DNA of 64,000 bases from Arcuatula senhousia (GCA_963971305.1 OZ020309.1:4705001-4769000), one strand, 5' to 3'; shown: positions 7,724 through 17,325, counted from the stretch's first letter. A program made the numbers and translations. The notes: a model not told the origin generated them from the sequence alone.

Positions 7724-9052
7724 ATATTCCCTGGCGGCGGTATATAATAGACCAACAACCAAAACAAGCAAAGCCCATAGGTTGTTTGCAAACCAATTTA
7801 CTACGTCTTTTGTTGTGGACAATAACCAAGATACGATTGAACCTATAATACCTGGTAATGCAGCTCCTAATTTTCCTGCAAGAAAAGATAATAGTTTTCC
7901 AAGATTTTTTAACTGTTTCTTTATCCAGTCTTGTACACCGCCTTCCGATGGCGTTGGGGGAGGAGGTGAAGGGGAAGTAGATCCACCAGTAAATGTTTCG
8001 ACAATAACACCGATAATCATTCCAAAAGCGGTTAAGATACTAACCAGGGTGATGCCTTGTTCTCTTAATAAAGTCCTTATTCTTTCGCCTAATGTTTTGT
8101 CTTCGTTTAATACTTTACGTATTGTCTCTTTGATTCTATTTACCTGACTACGTAATTTTTCTTTATTGATATTAATTACTTCTAGTCTTGAACTTCTCTC
8201 ATATTCCAAATCTCTAATTCTACTACTTATTCTATTTATTTGGAATTCATCATTATCTTCTTTTGCTTGTTCTAATTTGGTATTTTCTTTTGCTAACTCT
8301 TTATTTGTTTCGTTTAGTTTTGCTAATTCGTTTGCAATCTCTTCTTTTACTGTGGTCATTGCACTGATTACGCCATCCATCTCTCTTTTTGTCATGTTTG
8401 TTTGTGTTTCTTCATTTATAAAAGATATCCCTTGTTCATCAAATGAAGTTTCTATTTCTTTTACATGTGTTTCTGAATTACTTGCGGTTTCTAATAATTC
8501 TTGCACTTCTTGTTGTGTGGATATTTCTTGTAATGGAATATTTTCTATGGTATTATTAAGTTCACGAATTGGTCCTTTATTTAACATTCTTTGAAACTCC
8601 GTTCTACCTTCTCTTATTCTATCGGATATTTTAAAATCATTTACACCTAAAACATCTCTGATAAAATTAATGCCATGTTGTTTTTGAAGAGTGCTAAATT
8701 TATAAAATTTTAATAAACCGTTTTGGTAATATGTCAATGCAATTTCCTTAGCATTTTCATCTTTTACATATAGCAGTAGTCTTCCATCATTATCTTCCCT
8801 GATAAAAAAATCTTTATAATTTTTATCTGAATATGTTTCACTATTTTCTTCATAAAATCTTTTCATCATTGTTTTTGTAGTTTCTTTTTCACGAATTTTA
8901 GCGTCATTTTCTGATAAATATCTTAACACTTCATATTCCTTATTTATTGACTTTTGAAATTCTTCGTCATTTTGAAAAGACGTTTCTTCTTCTTCTTCAT
9001 TATAATCATCTTCAAATGCGGGGTTATCAAACTCAAAACCTCCTTCAGCCAT
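7712..9052 (-). CDS. Long coiled-coil, C-terminally membrane-anchored Polinton protein, 446 aa
   Basis: The first 50 residues are very acidic. A helical coiled coil with many E, K, N and Q spans about 225-335. Then come a hydrophobic segment (about 336-357), a proline-rich linker (SPSPPPPTPS), an amphipathic alanine/glycine-rich stretch (about 375-410) and a final membrane helix (about 424-440). The same architecture recurs in Polinton-associated proteins of cnidarians and molluscs. A role in the virion interior membrane or host membrane attachment is a guess. The start is preceded by a T5-A6-ATG run. The 3' end overlaps by 12 bp the convergent split gene. Confidence 0.75.
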   Translation of the reverse strand: MAEGGFEFDNPAFEDDYNEEEEETSFQNDEEFQKSINKEYEVLRYLSENDAKIREKETTKTMMKRFYEENSETYSDKNYKDFFIREDNDGRLLLYVKDENAKEIALTYYQNGLLKFYKFSTLQKQHGINFIRDVLGVNDFKISDRIREGRTEFQRMLNKGPIRELNNTIENIPLQEISTQQEVQELLETASNSETHVKEIETSFDEQGISFINEETQTNMTKREMDGVISAMTTVKEEIANELAKLNETNKELAKENTKLEQAKEDNDEFQINRISSRIRDLEYERSSRLEVININKEKLRSQVNRIKETIRKVLNEDKTLGERIRTLLREQGITLVSILTAFGMIIGVIVETFTGGSTSPSPPPPTPSEGGVQDWIKKQLKNLGKLLSFLAGKLGAALPGIIGSIVSWLLSTTKDVVNWFANNLWALLVLVVGLLYTAAREYLRK

Positions 9053-9148
9053 TTTTTTAAAAAGAATTTAATTCATATTTTGGTGGAGGATCATTTACTA
9101 TAGTTATTTTATTGAAAAAAATAAGCGAGCAAGCCGAGCGGTTACCCT

Positions 9149-9733
9149 TTAAATATTTTCCATTTTTTTTTTAAATTCACTTTTTACTCTAGATTCTATG
9201 TCTTCTATTAATTTCTTTTTTTCATCATCATTCATTTTTTCACGTGTGTATTTTGTACGTATTTTTTCTTTCATTTCATTGTATTTTTCCAATTCGTTTA
9301 AAACCGATTTGAACTCGTTCTCGCTTATTTGTCCATCGGTTAGTGATTTTGATATCAAATCTTTTATGCTGTTTAACTTGCATTCTGCCATTGTTTTAAT
9401 TTCGTAATGTTTTTTTGATTTTGTTGTTAACTTTCTTCTAGCAAATTTAACCAATCCTCCTACACTCCCGCATACAATAGCTGCAATTTGTAATGGAAGT
9501 AAAAAAGGAAAAGCTATTCCAACACCGGCTAAACCAACAGATGCAGTTATTAGACTTGTGTCGACACCATCGGTGGCATTTACCCCTCGTTTATATTTTT
9601 TGTATAGTGATTTGCGTTTATCTCTCTCATTTATTAGTGTTTTTTCTATTTCTGTTATTTTTTGTAGTCTGTAATTTTGTCCATCTTCTATGGGTAATTC
9701 GGGATATAATTCCGGAGCTGTAGGTTGCTTCAT
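9149..9733 (-). CDS. Conserved Polinton protein with paired hydrophobic helices, 194 aa
   Basis: After a proline-rich N-terminus (TAPELYPELP) and a charged helix, residues about 58-92 form two closely spaced hydrophobic, glycine-rich helices. The rest is a strongly charged helical region. The profile is shared with a protein family common in invertebrate Polinton insertions; function is unknown. The start at 9733 follows CACTTTAAAAATG. It is the last confidently element-derived gene on this side and is separated from the 446-codon gene by a 96-bp spacer. Confidence 0.72.
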   Translation of the reverse strand: MKQPTAPELYPELPIEDGQNYRLQKITEIEKTLINERDKRKSLYKKYKRGVNATDGVDTSLITASVGLAGVGIAFPFLLPLQIAAIVCGSVGGLVKFARRKLTTKSKKHYEIKTMAECKLNSIKDLISKSLTDGQISENEFKSVLNELEKYNEMKEKIRTKYTREKMNDDEKKKLIEDIESRVKSEFKKKMENI

Positions 9734-9849
9734 TTTTAAAGTGTAATTTTGAGATTTTTATTTCTTTTAGGACCTGTTTTGAATTTAACATATTAGAAAA
9801 CTACCCCGGTTATGCATAACCGTTTATAAATATAGCATTGACGGAATAT

Positions 9850-9865
9850 ATACATGATCATGTAT
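9850..9865. repeat. Perfect 16-bp palindrome
   Basis: ATACATGATCATGTAT reads the same on both strands. It lies 117 bp beyond the last clear Polinton gene. Confidence 0.7.
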
Positions 9866-10045
9866 GATCACCCATATGGAATAAGAAAATCTTAAACAAA
9901 TATACTATATTTAAAAATCTTTTTTTTTTCAATGTACACGTCAATAACTAGTCTAACATTAAGAAAATCTATATAATACACCTATGCAATAGATCAAGTA
10001 AGTTTGAAAAATATTCCATTAATAGTTAGTCAAAACAAAACATTA

Positions 10046-10194
10046 TCCGTAGCAACGGTGCTACTGCGGTGTCGCCGTTACCATGTTATGAATTAGGGTA
10101 GTAAAACGATACAAAATATATAATCGGTTCTAAGCGAAAAAATAATCCTTAGCAACGGCGCTACTGCGGTGTCACTGTTGCCATGTTATGAATT
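10046..10194 (+). repeat. Two direct 49-bp repeats with 100-bp period
   Basis: Copies at 10046-10094 and 10146-10194 differ at about six positions. Each contains AGCAACGG, GCTACTGCGGTGTC and CCATGTTATGAATT, and the first copy includes the inverted pair GTAGCA/TGCTAC. They sit between the 194-codon and 250-codon genes. Confidence 0.7.
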
Positions 10195-10250
10195 TCAGGT
10201 TTTAAAAAGGACTGTACATGATAAGCAAGGAAAAGTAACGGTGTGTCTCC

Positions 10251-11003
10251 TTACTGCGTCGGCAGATTTGTGGCCGCTGAAGGTCCTGGTTCTGGACACA
10301 ATATGTCCTGAGACGATGTCATTTCTTGCATGGGGTACAAAACTGGATCTTGTTTCCAAAATGAACCCATCTCTGGACTGCTCTCAAACAAGGCCACAAG
10401 TTCTTTCTTTAGCCTGTAGATTTCGGTGAAAGACAGCCCAACACTATAGAGTTTATAGTATCCCCCCAACGATTTAGCACAATCCCTCAACCTTCGTGAG
10501 TAAGAAGGGTGAATTCCAACATTGTCAAGGAGCCACTTACTCCATGTAATTTTGGTAATCCCTTGGATACGGAGTTGAAAGAATTTGTTGAAAACAGCGT
10601 CGAGCAAGAGTCCGTATTGAAGGTAAAAAAACAGAGTCTGCGCATTTTGGCGTTTGATATTCTTAAATCCGTCTTTTAGTTTTGAAATCGCTTCGCCTTC
10701 AGTTGTAATATTCCCAATTTCAAACATAAACACATCTCTGTTTACCAACATCTTTGTATCTACAATGTGTTTTACCAGATATTCGTGAAGTTCTTCGGGA
10801 CTCCGTTTTTTCGCTCCCTTTGCTTTTTTTTTCAAGATCACTCCATTTAAATCACTCTTTGGTTTTTTAGGGGGAATTTTATCAGTAGGTCCACCCACTA
10901 TAACATTGTTTAAAAAATTAATCATATGCACATAAAAAGTCTGGTGCTCTAAAATAATTGCATGTTGTTCATCTGTCCATGAGTAATTTTGCGTAGCATC
11001 CAT
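10251..11003 (-). CDS. Hypothetical protein, possibly Polinton-borne DNA-binding protein, 250 aa
   Basis: The frame is intact. A basic Lys/Pro-rich segment (about 45-70) is followed by a helical region. Near residues 150-210 a WSKWLLDNVGIHPSYSRRLR segment and a SFTEIYRLKKEL segment resemble the helical repeats of DUF3102-like proteins with predicted DNA-binding roles; this is a weak resemblance. The tail is proline/serine-rich. The start ATG at 11003 lacks the TTAAAA-ATG motif of the other element genes, so it may be regulated differently or belong to another element. Base composition is closer to the flanking DNA than the core Polinton genes. Confidence 0.5.
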   Translation of the reverse strand: MDATQNYSWTDEQHAIILEHQTFYVHMINFLNNVIVGGPTDKIPPKKPKSDLNGVILKKKAKGAKKRSPEELHEYLVKHIVDTKMLVNRDVFMFEIGNITTEGEAISKLKDGFKNIKRQNAQTLFFYLQYGLLLDAVFNKFFQLRIQGITKITWSKWLLDNVGIHPSYSRRLRDCAKSLGGYYKLYSVGLSFTEIYRLKKELVALFESSPEMGSFWKQDPVLYPMQEMTSSQDILCPEPGPSAATNLPTQ

Positions 11004-11456
11004 ATTTTGAAAATATGATTAAATTGACGAAATCCCAATAAAATATTACAACGATATCCGTTCGCAATCCAAATTTCAGAATGAATAAACACCTACAGAC
11101 AATTTACCTACATGTTATGACAACGTTATCCAAGCAACATGCAAACACACTCTTGACAACCATGTAAATATTTTCCAATGATCTATTTAGTGTATTCAAA
11201 AGCTATGTAGCATTAAAAAGAGCTTTAAATAATAAATATACTTACAAAATCAATGCGGGAATTTAACATAAATATTGACAGAATTTATTTCGCACTACCT
11301 TGTAATTCATTAGAACCATTTTGCAATTTTGGATGCCCCAAGGCGTGATATTTTTTTTACTGTACTCCAAGGGATTTTTTTTTCGGTGAACTTCTGACCT
11401 CTTCAAAATGTTTTCATTTTGGAATTCGGGACTTTTTTTCTCTATTCAGCACCCAT
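11004..11456. other. Non-coding AT-rich stretch
   Basis: I see no gene, hairpin or repeat here beyond T-runs near 11350 and 11390. Confidence 0.4.
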
Positions 11457-11550
11457 TCAGTACCTCTTTTTTTTCAGTACCTCTTTTTTTTCAAGTACCT
11501 CTTTTTTTTGCAGTACCTCTTTTTTTTCAGTACCTCTTTCAGTACCTCTC
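11457..11550 (+). repeat. Pyrimidine minisatellite, about six CAGTACCTCT(T)n units
   Basis: Units of AGTACCTC followed by 2-10 T residues repeat with a period of about 10-19 bp. The short ORFs over this tract are artefacts of the repeat. Confidence 0.85.
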
Positions 11551-11809
11551 AATTTTTTTTTCATCTTTCTTATCCCCCATTTTATTTTCTGTCTCCTCCC
11601 AACTTTTTTGCAGGGGGGTTATATCCATGAGGGGGGGGTATACTGGGGTATGAAAAAAAAACAGGGATGCGCTCAACCGATGCAAGTACAAATTTTTACA
11701 TTTTCTGAAATTTTCCCAGTGGGGGGTACTGGTAGCGGTTTTTAAAATTTTCAAAAACAGGGGTGGCCTAGACTATCTCAAGTACATAACTACTTATACT
11801 AGTTGGAAC

Positions 11810-11975
11810 ACTTAACAATGTGGGATATAGCCAACCCTTTACCAGGTGCACATAGGCAACCCTTATCTGTCGAAAATACAAATACTAAATCCTGGTTGAA
11901 CCTAAACACACTGAGCGAGAAAAAAGGGGTTGGGGTGGGAAACAAAAGAACTGTTAATTTTGAAGTACACAGGAA
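11810..11975 (+). repeat. Dispersed repeat, family also at 27555-27725
   Basis: The segment from TGGGATATAGCC through CAACCCTTATCTGTCGAAAA to the GGGGTTGGG block is repeated with moderate divergence inside the TIR element at 26343-27984. It is likely a mobile or mobile-borne sequence. Confidence 0.7.
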
Positions 11976-13324
11976 AAGGGCGAGGTGGGTAGGGACGGAA
12001 AATTTAGCCTTGGCGATCCTCAAAGGGGTCTTTTACGTGCATGAAGCGTGACTAATCAAAGGCGGGTTAAGGACCGGCGTGCCGTGCGCGCGCCCTCCCG
12101 TTTGACAGGAAAATTTTGTAAGGAACTGTATTAGATAAGAAGTCGCAAAGACTTTTTATAATTGCGCGCACTCCCTTTTCAAAATTTCTGAATCAGTCAC
12201 AGGCCCTATCCACTCACCTTGACCCACTATGGTTTGCGGTAAGGTTTTCCGAGTTATAGTATGATGACTCCTGTATTCATTATGACAGGGATGCCCCATT
12301 CAACCACCTTAGGCACATACCCCTTTCGTTTTATGGGCTAAGCGAACGGATCCAATGTCAGGCGTTTATGAGCGCTGTTTAGTGGACATCTTCGAACAAG
12401 CTTAGTGGTTTTGTGGGCCTATTCGGAACCAAGTGCTCATGGTTGATAACTATTATAGTCCGGTAATTTTATTATTACCTTTATTTATCCTTTTTGGTTT
12501 CTTTCCTTATGACATACTCTTAATTGTAAAGACAAAAATTTTAATTTGTTACACTAACAAAGGTTTCAAACATCTGAACCAACGCTATTTGATAAGAGAA
12601 AGAAGCTTTGGGTACACATTACATTATAAAAGTTCGCAGTTCACGATAACAGTAAAAAGGAATAAACCGGTTTGAACGATAACACTAACCGCGTTAACGA
12701 CTACATTTTAGTCAAAATTTCACTTTTCCCATTGGTCAATTCTCACTTCACGATCACGGGTTAACCCGGATGATTCTGGGGACAACGAGTTGTTTCATTT
12801 CTATAGTAATAAAATTTCAATCGATTTTTCTCTCATTTTTCTATTTTACGTTCAATCGCCCCAAGCATCTCGTCCCAAATTGAACGTTCTAAAAAATGCA
12901 CCAAAGTGAAAATAACTACGATGATTTTAGACTTTATTTCACTTCTGAATCATCGATTCGAAATCAAATATTTTTTATTCGTTCATTGAAAAACTGTTTA
13001 CAGTGGCACTTTAATCACGTTAACATTATACATGTATGTTTCAGGTCATAATAAATGAATCAATATATTTCATTCGGGTAACTCGGAAAATTACCAAAAC
13101 GCACCTTGCACCTGTTTTTAGTTTAAGGTAATACATAAATGTACCAGTAACAAAAGTTATGTTTTTGCAGGAAGGGGAGATCTCTAGATGTGATATTTTT
13201 TCCTCAACTGAGGCGTCTCAACTCTCTGTCATATGAGTGCCCAAATAGAATCCATCTGTTCTGTTTCATGTTGTAATGTGGATAGTTTTTTTTCACATGC
13301 ATTTACTATAACTTTTGTAAGTCT
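11976..13324. other. Intergenic stretch without recognised gene
   Basis: A GC-rich patch near 12070-12105 (many GCGC) stands out of AT-rich DNA. The small ORF at 12433-12675 has no recognisable domain. No RNA gene was identified by eye. Confidence 0.4.
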
Positions 13325-13339
13325 TTAATTTATTCCGGA

Positions 13340-13530
13340 GCATCCGATTTTACTCTTGTTACGACTTGAAATTGCGCTGTTCATTTCCGTTCGGCTAGTT
13401 TTGTGTTTTTTTGTGTCTACGTGCTGTTCTTGTTCGTGCTTACCAATTTCGTCGTTGCCCTTTCGGACTTTTGACTCTCGAATGCCCCATTGGTGCCTCT
13501 TTGCTTCTTTCAAGGAGTTATCTCTCATAT
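13340..13530 (+). repeat. Dispersed 3'-tail repeat (type 2), degenerate copy
   Basis: It contains the string of short landmarks shared by seven places in this window: TGTTTTT, a CTGTTCTTGTTCGTGCT-like block, CCTTTCGGACTTTTGAC, ATGCCCCATTGGT, then GCTTCTTTC. A clear copy follows the reverse transcriptase remnant at 41398-41990, so it is probably the 3' tail of that retroelement family. Confidence 0.65.
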
Positions 13531-13690
13531 GCAGCATTTGAATCAAAACATTGGAAGGTGAAAAACCAAAAGTATTGAACGAAATGTACTCAAACCCTCG
13601 GTCCCCGACAAGTTTGAACGGGAACGCCAAATCCAGCACGGAAAATATCGACCATGTACAGTAAAAGGGAAAAAAATCTGGTGTTTTGAA
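13525..13690 (-). repeat. Diverged inverted single copy of the 382-bp satellite core
   Basis: Read on the minus strand this matches the satellite unit from the CCAGGTTTC-like end through CATGGTCGATAT, GTGCTGGATTTGG and CCAATGTTTTG, with many substitutions. It is one of three dispersed relatives of the array. Confidence 0.7.
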
Positions 13691-13932
13691 ACAAATTTAA
13701 CGATTGGAAATTTCAACGACAAAAAATTCATAAAAGGACATGGTATGACAAAAGCATAATTGGTCCCCCAAATTTTGAAATTTTTAAAATGAGGTTGAAA
13801 TGTGGAATTCATTCTTTAAAATTGAAAATTATTATATCACCATGATATGTATACAATTGTCTTTTGCGGTGTTAGAATAGTTTCCCAAAGTGGGTTAAAT
13901 TTGATCTGGTGAAAAACTGTAAAACATCCTAC

Positions 13933-14726
13933 AAAGGATGGTTTGCGATAAGGCCCTATTTTGGCCCATCTCTATGCGAAAAATAAAAAGTTGTTCAAAG
14001 CCTGTTACTTTATATCTTTTTTGTAGCAAAATGCTTGTACTGTTGTAAAAGACTACTTTTATATACTTTTGTATTGACACAGCTTCCAAAATTGGGTTAA
14101 AAACTGACCCAATTTGAATGAAAATTTCGTCTTGATTTAAAGAAAATCTTAAGGTAGGGCTTCAATAAATTATAATTTTGTGCTTATTTACTTAAAGCCA
14201 GTGTTTACAATTCTATCTAAGGTTCATTATATACATACATCACTTTAAACAACAATTTTGAAATCGAAATGACCGCTTATCTCAAGAAAAACGAAGAAAA
14301 CGGAGAGAATTCGCATATTTTTTTTATCTACTGATAAAAACTTCAAAATTTATAGTCTTTTTGAGTTTTCAGTATGCCTTGCACGCGGAACCAGCTTGAA
14401 ACTTTCACAAAAGATGTGTCTTAGTATAACAAGTTTTTAAATAAATTATGGAGCTGGTTCCGCGTGCAAGGCTATACTCCCGGGAAGGATATATATCTCT
14501 AATTTGTGCCACTTTTCCATAGGCACAATTTTAAAATCATTTACGGTGGTTCATTTCAAGCATCATTTACGAAAAGATGAAATAATCTTTTCAACTACAG
14601 ACGTTTGTTAAAAAAGAAATAGAAATATAAAACTTTCCAACAAGACATTTTGTGATAGAATTAACTTAATTTTAATTTTGAATTTCGTGGTGGGCTGAAA
14701 AGGGGTCTTATCGCAACCCATCCTTT
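13933..14726. mobile_element. Non-autonomous TIR element, about 794 bp (copy 1)
   Basis: The left end (AAAGGATGGTTTGCGATAAG) and right end (on the other strand, AAAGGATGGGTTGCGATAAG) are inverted repeats that continue for about 35 bp with few mismatches. No coding capacity is seen. A related copy with matching ends and internal similarity lies at 44230-44936. The superfamily is undetermined. Confidence 0.75.
14376..14472. repeat. Foldback with perfect 21-bp arms inside the TIR element
   Basis: Arms at 14376-14396 and 14452-14472 (GCCTTGCACGCGGAACCAGC and its complement, plus one base) are perfect inverted repeats around a 55-bp AT-rich loop. The second family copy keeps only one arm near 44671-44684, so this is a nested insertion or an internal hairpin lost there. 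Confidence 0.8.
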
Positions 14727-14979
14727 TGAGTGATCTTTGGCAAGTTTAACTATGATCCACATACAGTACCACTACAATAATTTGTGTAAATGATCATGAA
14801 TAACAAAGAAACTAACCACAAAAATATTTTTGTTGAACGTTGTTTAAAATTGCAAAAAACAAACACAAAATTTTCATTATTTTAACTCTTTTCCATAAAA
14901 ATGTCATTTTTGCAGAAACTTAGAACGTCAATGTGACGTAATAATTGAGATTTTGCTTAAACAATAGAGGTGCCATTAC

Positions 14980-15450
14980 CAGCGTCAGGTTGGTTCAACA
15001 TTTAACCTTCATTTTTTGTGTGTGAGTTCAACATTCGCCTTTTGGCTTAGTTCAATATTGAACCAAATTTCGAATGTTGAACGTTGAGCCAAAATCTGGT
15101 TCAATATTGAACTAAGAAAAAAACTGAATGTTAAACAGTGAATAAAATCTGGTTCAATATTGAACTAAGAAACAAATTTGAATGTAGAACGTTGAACTGA
15201 AATATACGAAAGACCAGTAATGCCATCGGTTCTGTCACATTTGTCGATTGATGCCAGAAATTTTCTCATTTCAAAGCTGACATTGCTCATTTCCAAGTTG
15301 ACATTTTGCACTTCCGAGTTGAAATTTCTCAGTTCCAACTTAACATGTGTGACAGAACCAATGGCTCTACCGGTCTTTCGTAGAAATCTGGTCGAATATT
15401 GAATTAAGAAAAGTTTCAATGTTGACATTGAACTGAAATCTGGTCGAATA
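14980..15450. repeat. Repeat cluster with GTTCAATATTGAAC motifs and a foldback element
   Basis: The palindromic motif GGTTCAATATTGAAC recurs several times at 15000-15190 and in degenerate form at 15390-15450. Between them, 15205-15383 is a foldback: its arms (ACGAAAGACC ... GGTTCTGTCACA and complement) match over about 33 bp, and its loop has four imperfect 20-24 bp repeats with CTCATTTCCAAGTTGACATT-like units. Confidence 0.7.
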
Positions 15451-15454
15451 AAGG

Positions 15455-16546
15455 TAATAAAAAAATTACCGAACTTGAATGATCAATCTCATAGTCCAGA
15501 GAAAATGACAAAAACGAATCAGTCATACCGGAGAACTGGTGGATCTCAATGGTCCTGACTTGGTACAGGCATTTCAAACAAAATGGTGGGTTAAACCAGG
15601 TTTTATGGCGCCAAACCTCCCTCTTCCATTGCGATCTTAGGATCCGGTAATGACCATAGAACACAACATAGTTGCAAGACACAATAGGGATATTGAGGTG
15701 GTCATCTCAGTACAGCAGACCAGTCAAACACTAATTAAAACAATTAACTATCATATCTTTTAACTCAATTTTGAACTTTTCTACTAGTGGCTGATAACGA
15801 AGAAAGAATTTTTTTAGTGATCGTATGAGACGTATTTTCTTATAGCCCTGCTTCAAAAGTCGGTCACGAAGAAACCGGTGTCTGATCAAAAAATCTGTGA
15901 AATGTGTGCAAGCTCTGGCATATCGAATAAGTTGAGAAATATAAACACTGTATGCAGGAGAATTAGGTATATTGCTCTGTAGATTAGGAAAATTAAAAAT
16001 TCGAAAATTAAAATCGTCTCGTTTATCGTAAATTTTTGTACCGAGATGACCATCTGGGTCAAATTCGAGGTGCAAATCAAAGAAAGACGTGAAACAATTT
16101 GATTCGGTGCACTCTTTAATCTCCAATTCTGGAGGACATATTGAAGAAATCCATCTACCAAATGAAGTGTTATTGACAAAAGGGACATCATCAATATATC
16201 TGAATGTAAGATTAAATGACCTTGCCTCTTTCATTTTCTTGTTCTTTACGAGTCCCTGCAGAAATTTAGTCTCGTAAGAGTATAAAAACAAGTCGGCGAG
16301 GAGAGGAGCACAGTTTGTGCCCATTGGAATGCCGATTTGTTGTTGAAAAATCTCTCCTCCGAAGGTGACACATATGTTGTCAATGAGGAAATCAAGCATA
16401 ATGTACTGCAAACTTGTCCAGTGTGTAACAAATTTTATCTTTGAAAGATGTTTTGGAAAAGAATGTAGAATTATAACCCAAAGCAACAAAATTCCTAGAG
16501 TTTTTTTAAACTGTTGTCGTAATGTTTCATAAATATTAAGGTTCAT
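15455..16546 (-). mobile_element. Penelope-like (tentative) retroelement, 5'-truncated, with 3' tail type 1
   Basis: The reverse transcriptase remnant (15731-16546) is followed on the minus strand by a 275-bp non-coding tail whose fragments recur at 29405, 45880, 50163, 50690 and 55020. At 29405-29640 the tail is again joined to the last RT codons, showing that RT end and tail belong to one family. Confidence 0.65.
15731..16546 (-). pseudogene. Reverse transcriptase remnant, 271 codons, 5'-truncated
   Basis: The ORF contains the RT palm blocks QQQIGIPMGTNCAPLLADLF (about residues 67-86) and FRYIDDV (about 117-123, with the catalytic DD), then an IYDKRDDFNF block and a YISQLIRYARA block. These order and motifs fit the RT family widespread in molluscs and fishes that I tentatively place with Penelope-like elements. 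The N-terminal fingers are missing, there is no endonuclease domain in frame, and the ORF's first ATG is just the first in-frame methionine. It is a dead fragment although 271 codons stay open, so it is not very old. Confidence 0.75.
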
Positions 16547-17134
16547 CTTTACACTTCGGAAAAAATGATCGATATTTTACGTCTTTTTTCAGTCTATGTG
16601 GACCTAAAACAACTAATTCAATTGCTTAATGAGGCGTGGCAGCGTCTAGATAAATATTGTTTGCATTAACTTTTAGTATTGTGTACGTGTACACTTGATC
16701 CGTTTTGCCGGGGCATTTTCTTTGCGTTTTTCAGTTTACCCAAATATAGCCAAATATCATTAATGCCCTGTCATTTGGCCTCCACGTGCAGGGTAATTTC
16801 ATTATTAGTGTTATTAAATCTACTCACAATCGGTTTTATGGAAGGTTATTTGGGGGTAATTCGTGCTTTATTTATGGTACAACTTGAACGGCAAGAAAAT
16901 GAATAGACAAAACAACAAAAGTAATATTGTAAACTGGAAGGGAAAATGATCGGCGATTTTTATATCTAGACGCTGCTACACTTATTTTTGTGTTTCTTTA
17001 TGTCGTTTAAGTTGTACATAGACTAGAAAAATAGGTCCAATATCAACCATTTTATTCGAAGTGTAACCATGAACCTTAATATGTAACTCCAGAAAACTTC
17101 TATTTCGCGCATCATGGTGGTGACAAAACAGTCT
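16547..17134. other. Intergenic stretch left of the gap
   Basis: No gene recognised. The phrase GCGTCTAGATA near 16640 and its near-complement TCTAGACGCTGC near 16965 are about 330 bp apart and could be the ends of another small TIR element. Confidence 0.35.
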
Positions 17135-17234
17135 NNNNNNNNNNNNNNNNNNNNNNNNNNNNNNNNNNNNNNNNNNNNNNNNNNNNNNNNNNNNNNNNNN
17201 NNNNNNNNNNNNNNNNNNNNNNNNNNNNNNNNNN
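17135..17234. other. Assembly gap, exactly 100 N
   Basis: The run of 100 unknown bases is a standard placeholder, so the real length is unknown. A 31-bp tandem repeat starts at its right edge and probably caused the gap. Confidence 0.98.
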
Positions 17235-17325
17235 TATGGCTATATTGTGGCACTTTAATCTATCTTATGACTATATTGTAGCACTAAAATCAATCTTATG
17301 GCTATATTGTGGCACTAAAATCTTA
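17235..17325 (+). repeat. 31-bp tandem repeat at the gap edge, about 2.9 copies
   Basis: Units begin TATGGCTATATTGTGGCACT or TATGACTATATTGTAGCACT at 17235, 17266 and 17297. The array probably continues into the gap. Confidence 0.85.

Larger units (their letters stand above)
9734..10250. other. Non-coding stretch with palindrome and paired 49-bp repeats
   Basis: No gene is seen. The stretch is AT-rich and holds a perfect 16-bp palindrome centred on TGATCA at 9850-9865 and two copies of a 49-bp repeat (10046-10094 and 10146-10194). It may be the terminal or origin region of the Polinton. Confidence 0.5.
1..11003. mobile_element. Polinton/Maverick (adintovirus-like) element, right part, left end outside window
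   Basis: The block combines a protein-primed family B DNA polymerase, a packaging ATPase, a jelly-roll major capsid protein and several compact accessory genes, which is the hallmark set of Polintons/Mavericks and adintovirus-like integrated viruses. Almost all of 1-9733 is coding, with spacers mostly under 100 bp, in contrast to the gene-poor DNA to its right. Retroviral-type integrase and the Ulp1-like protease are not present here and would lie to the left. The right limit is uncertain: it may be near 9735, or beyond the 250-codon gene ending at 11003. Terminal inverted repeats cannot be tested because the left end is missing. Confidence 0.85.

Noticed and set aside
1..11003. Terminal inverted repeat of the Polinton
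   Set aside because: The left end is outside the window, so no inverted pair can be shown; the palindrome and repeats at 9.8-10.2 kb are only candidates.
11408..11754. Three overlapping small ORFs on both strands
   Set aside because: They read through the CAGTACCTCT(T)n minisatellite and are low-complexity F/S/P or K/E products.
15731..16546. Active reverse transcriptase gene
   Set aside because: The catalytic YIDD is kept, but the N-terminal third and any endonuclease are missing and related copies are all fragments.
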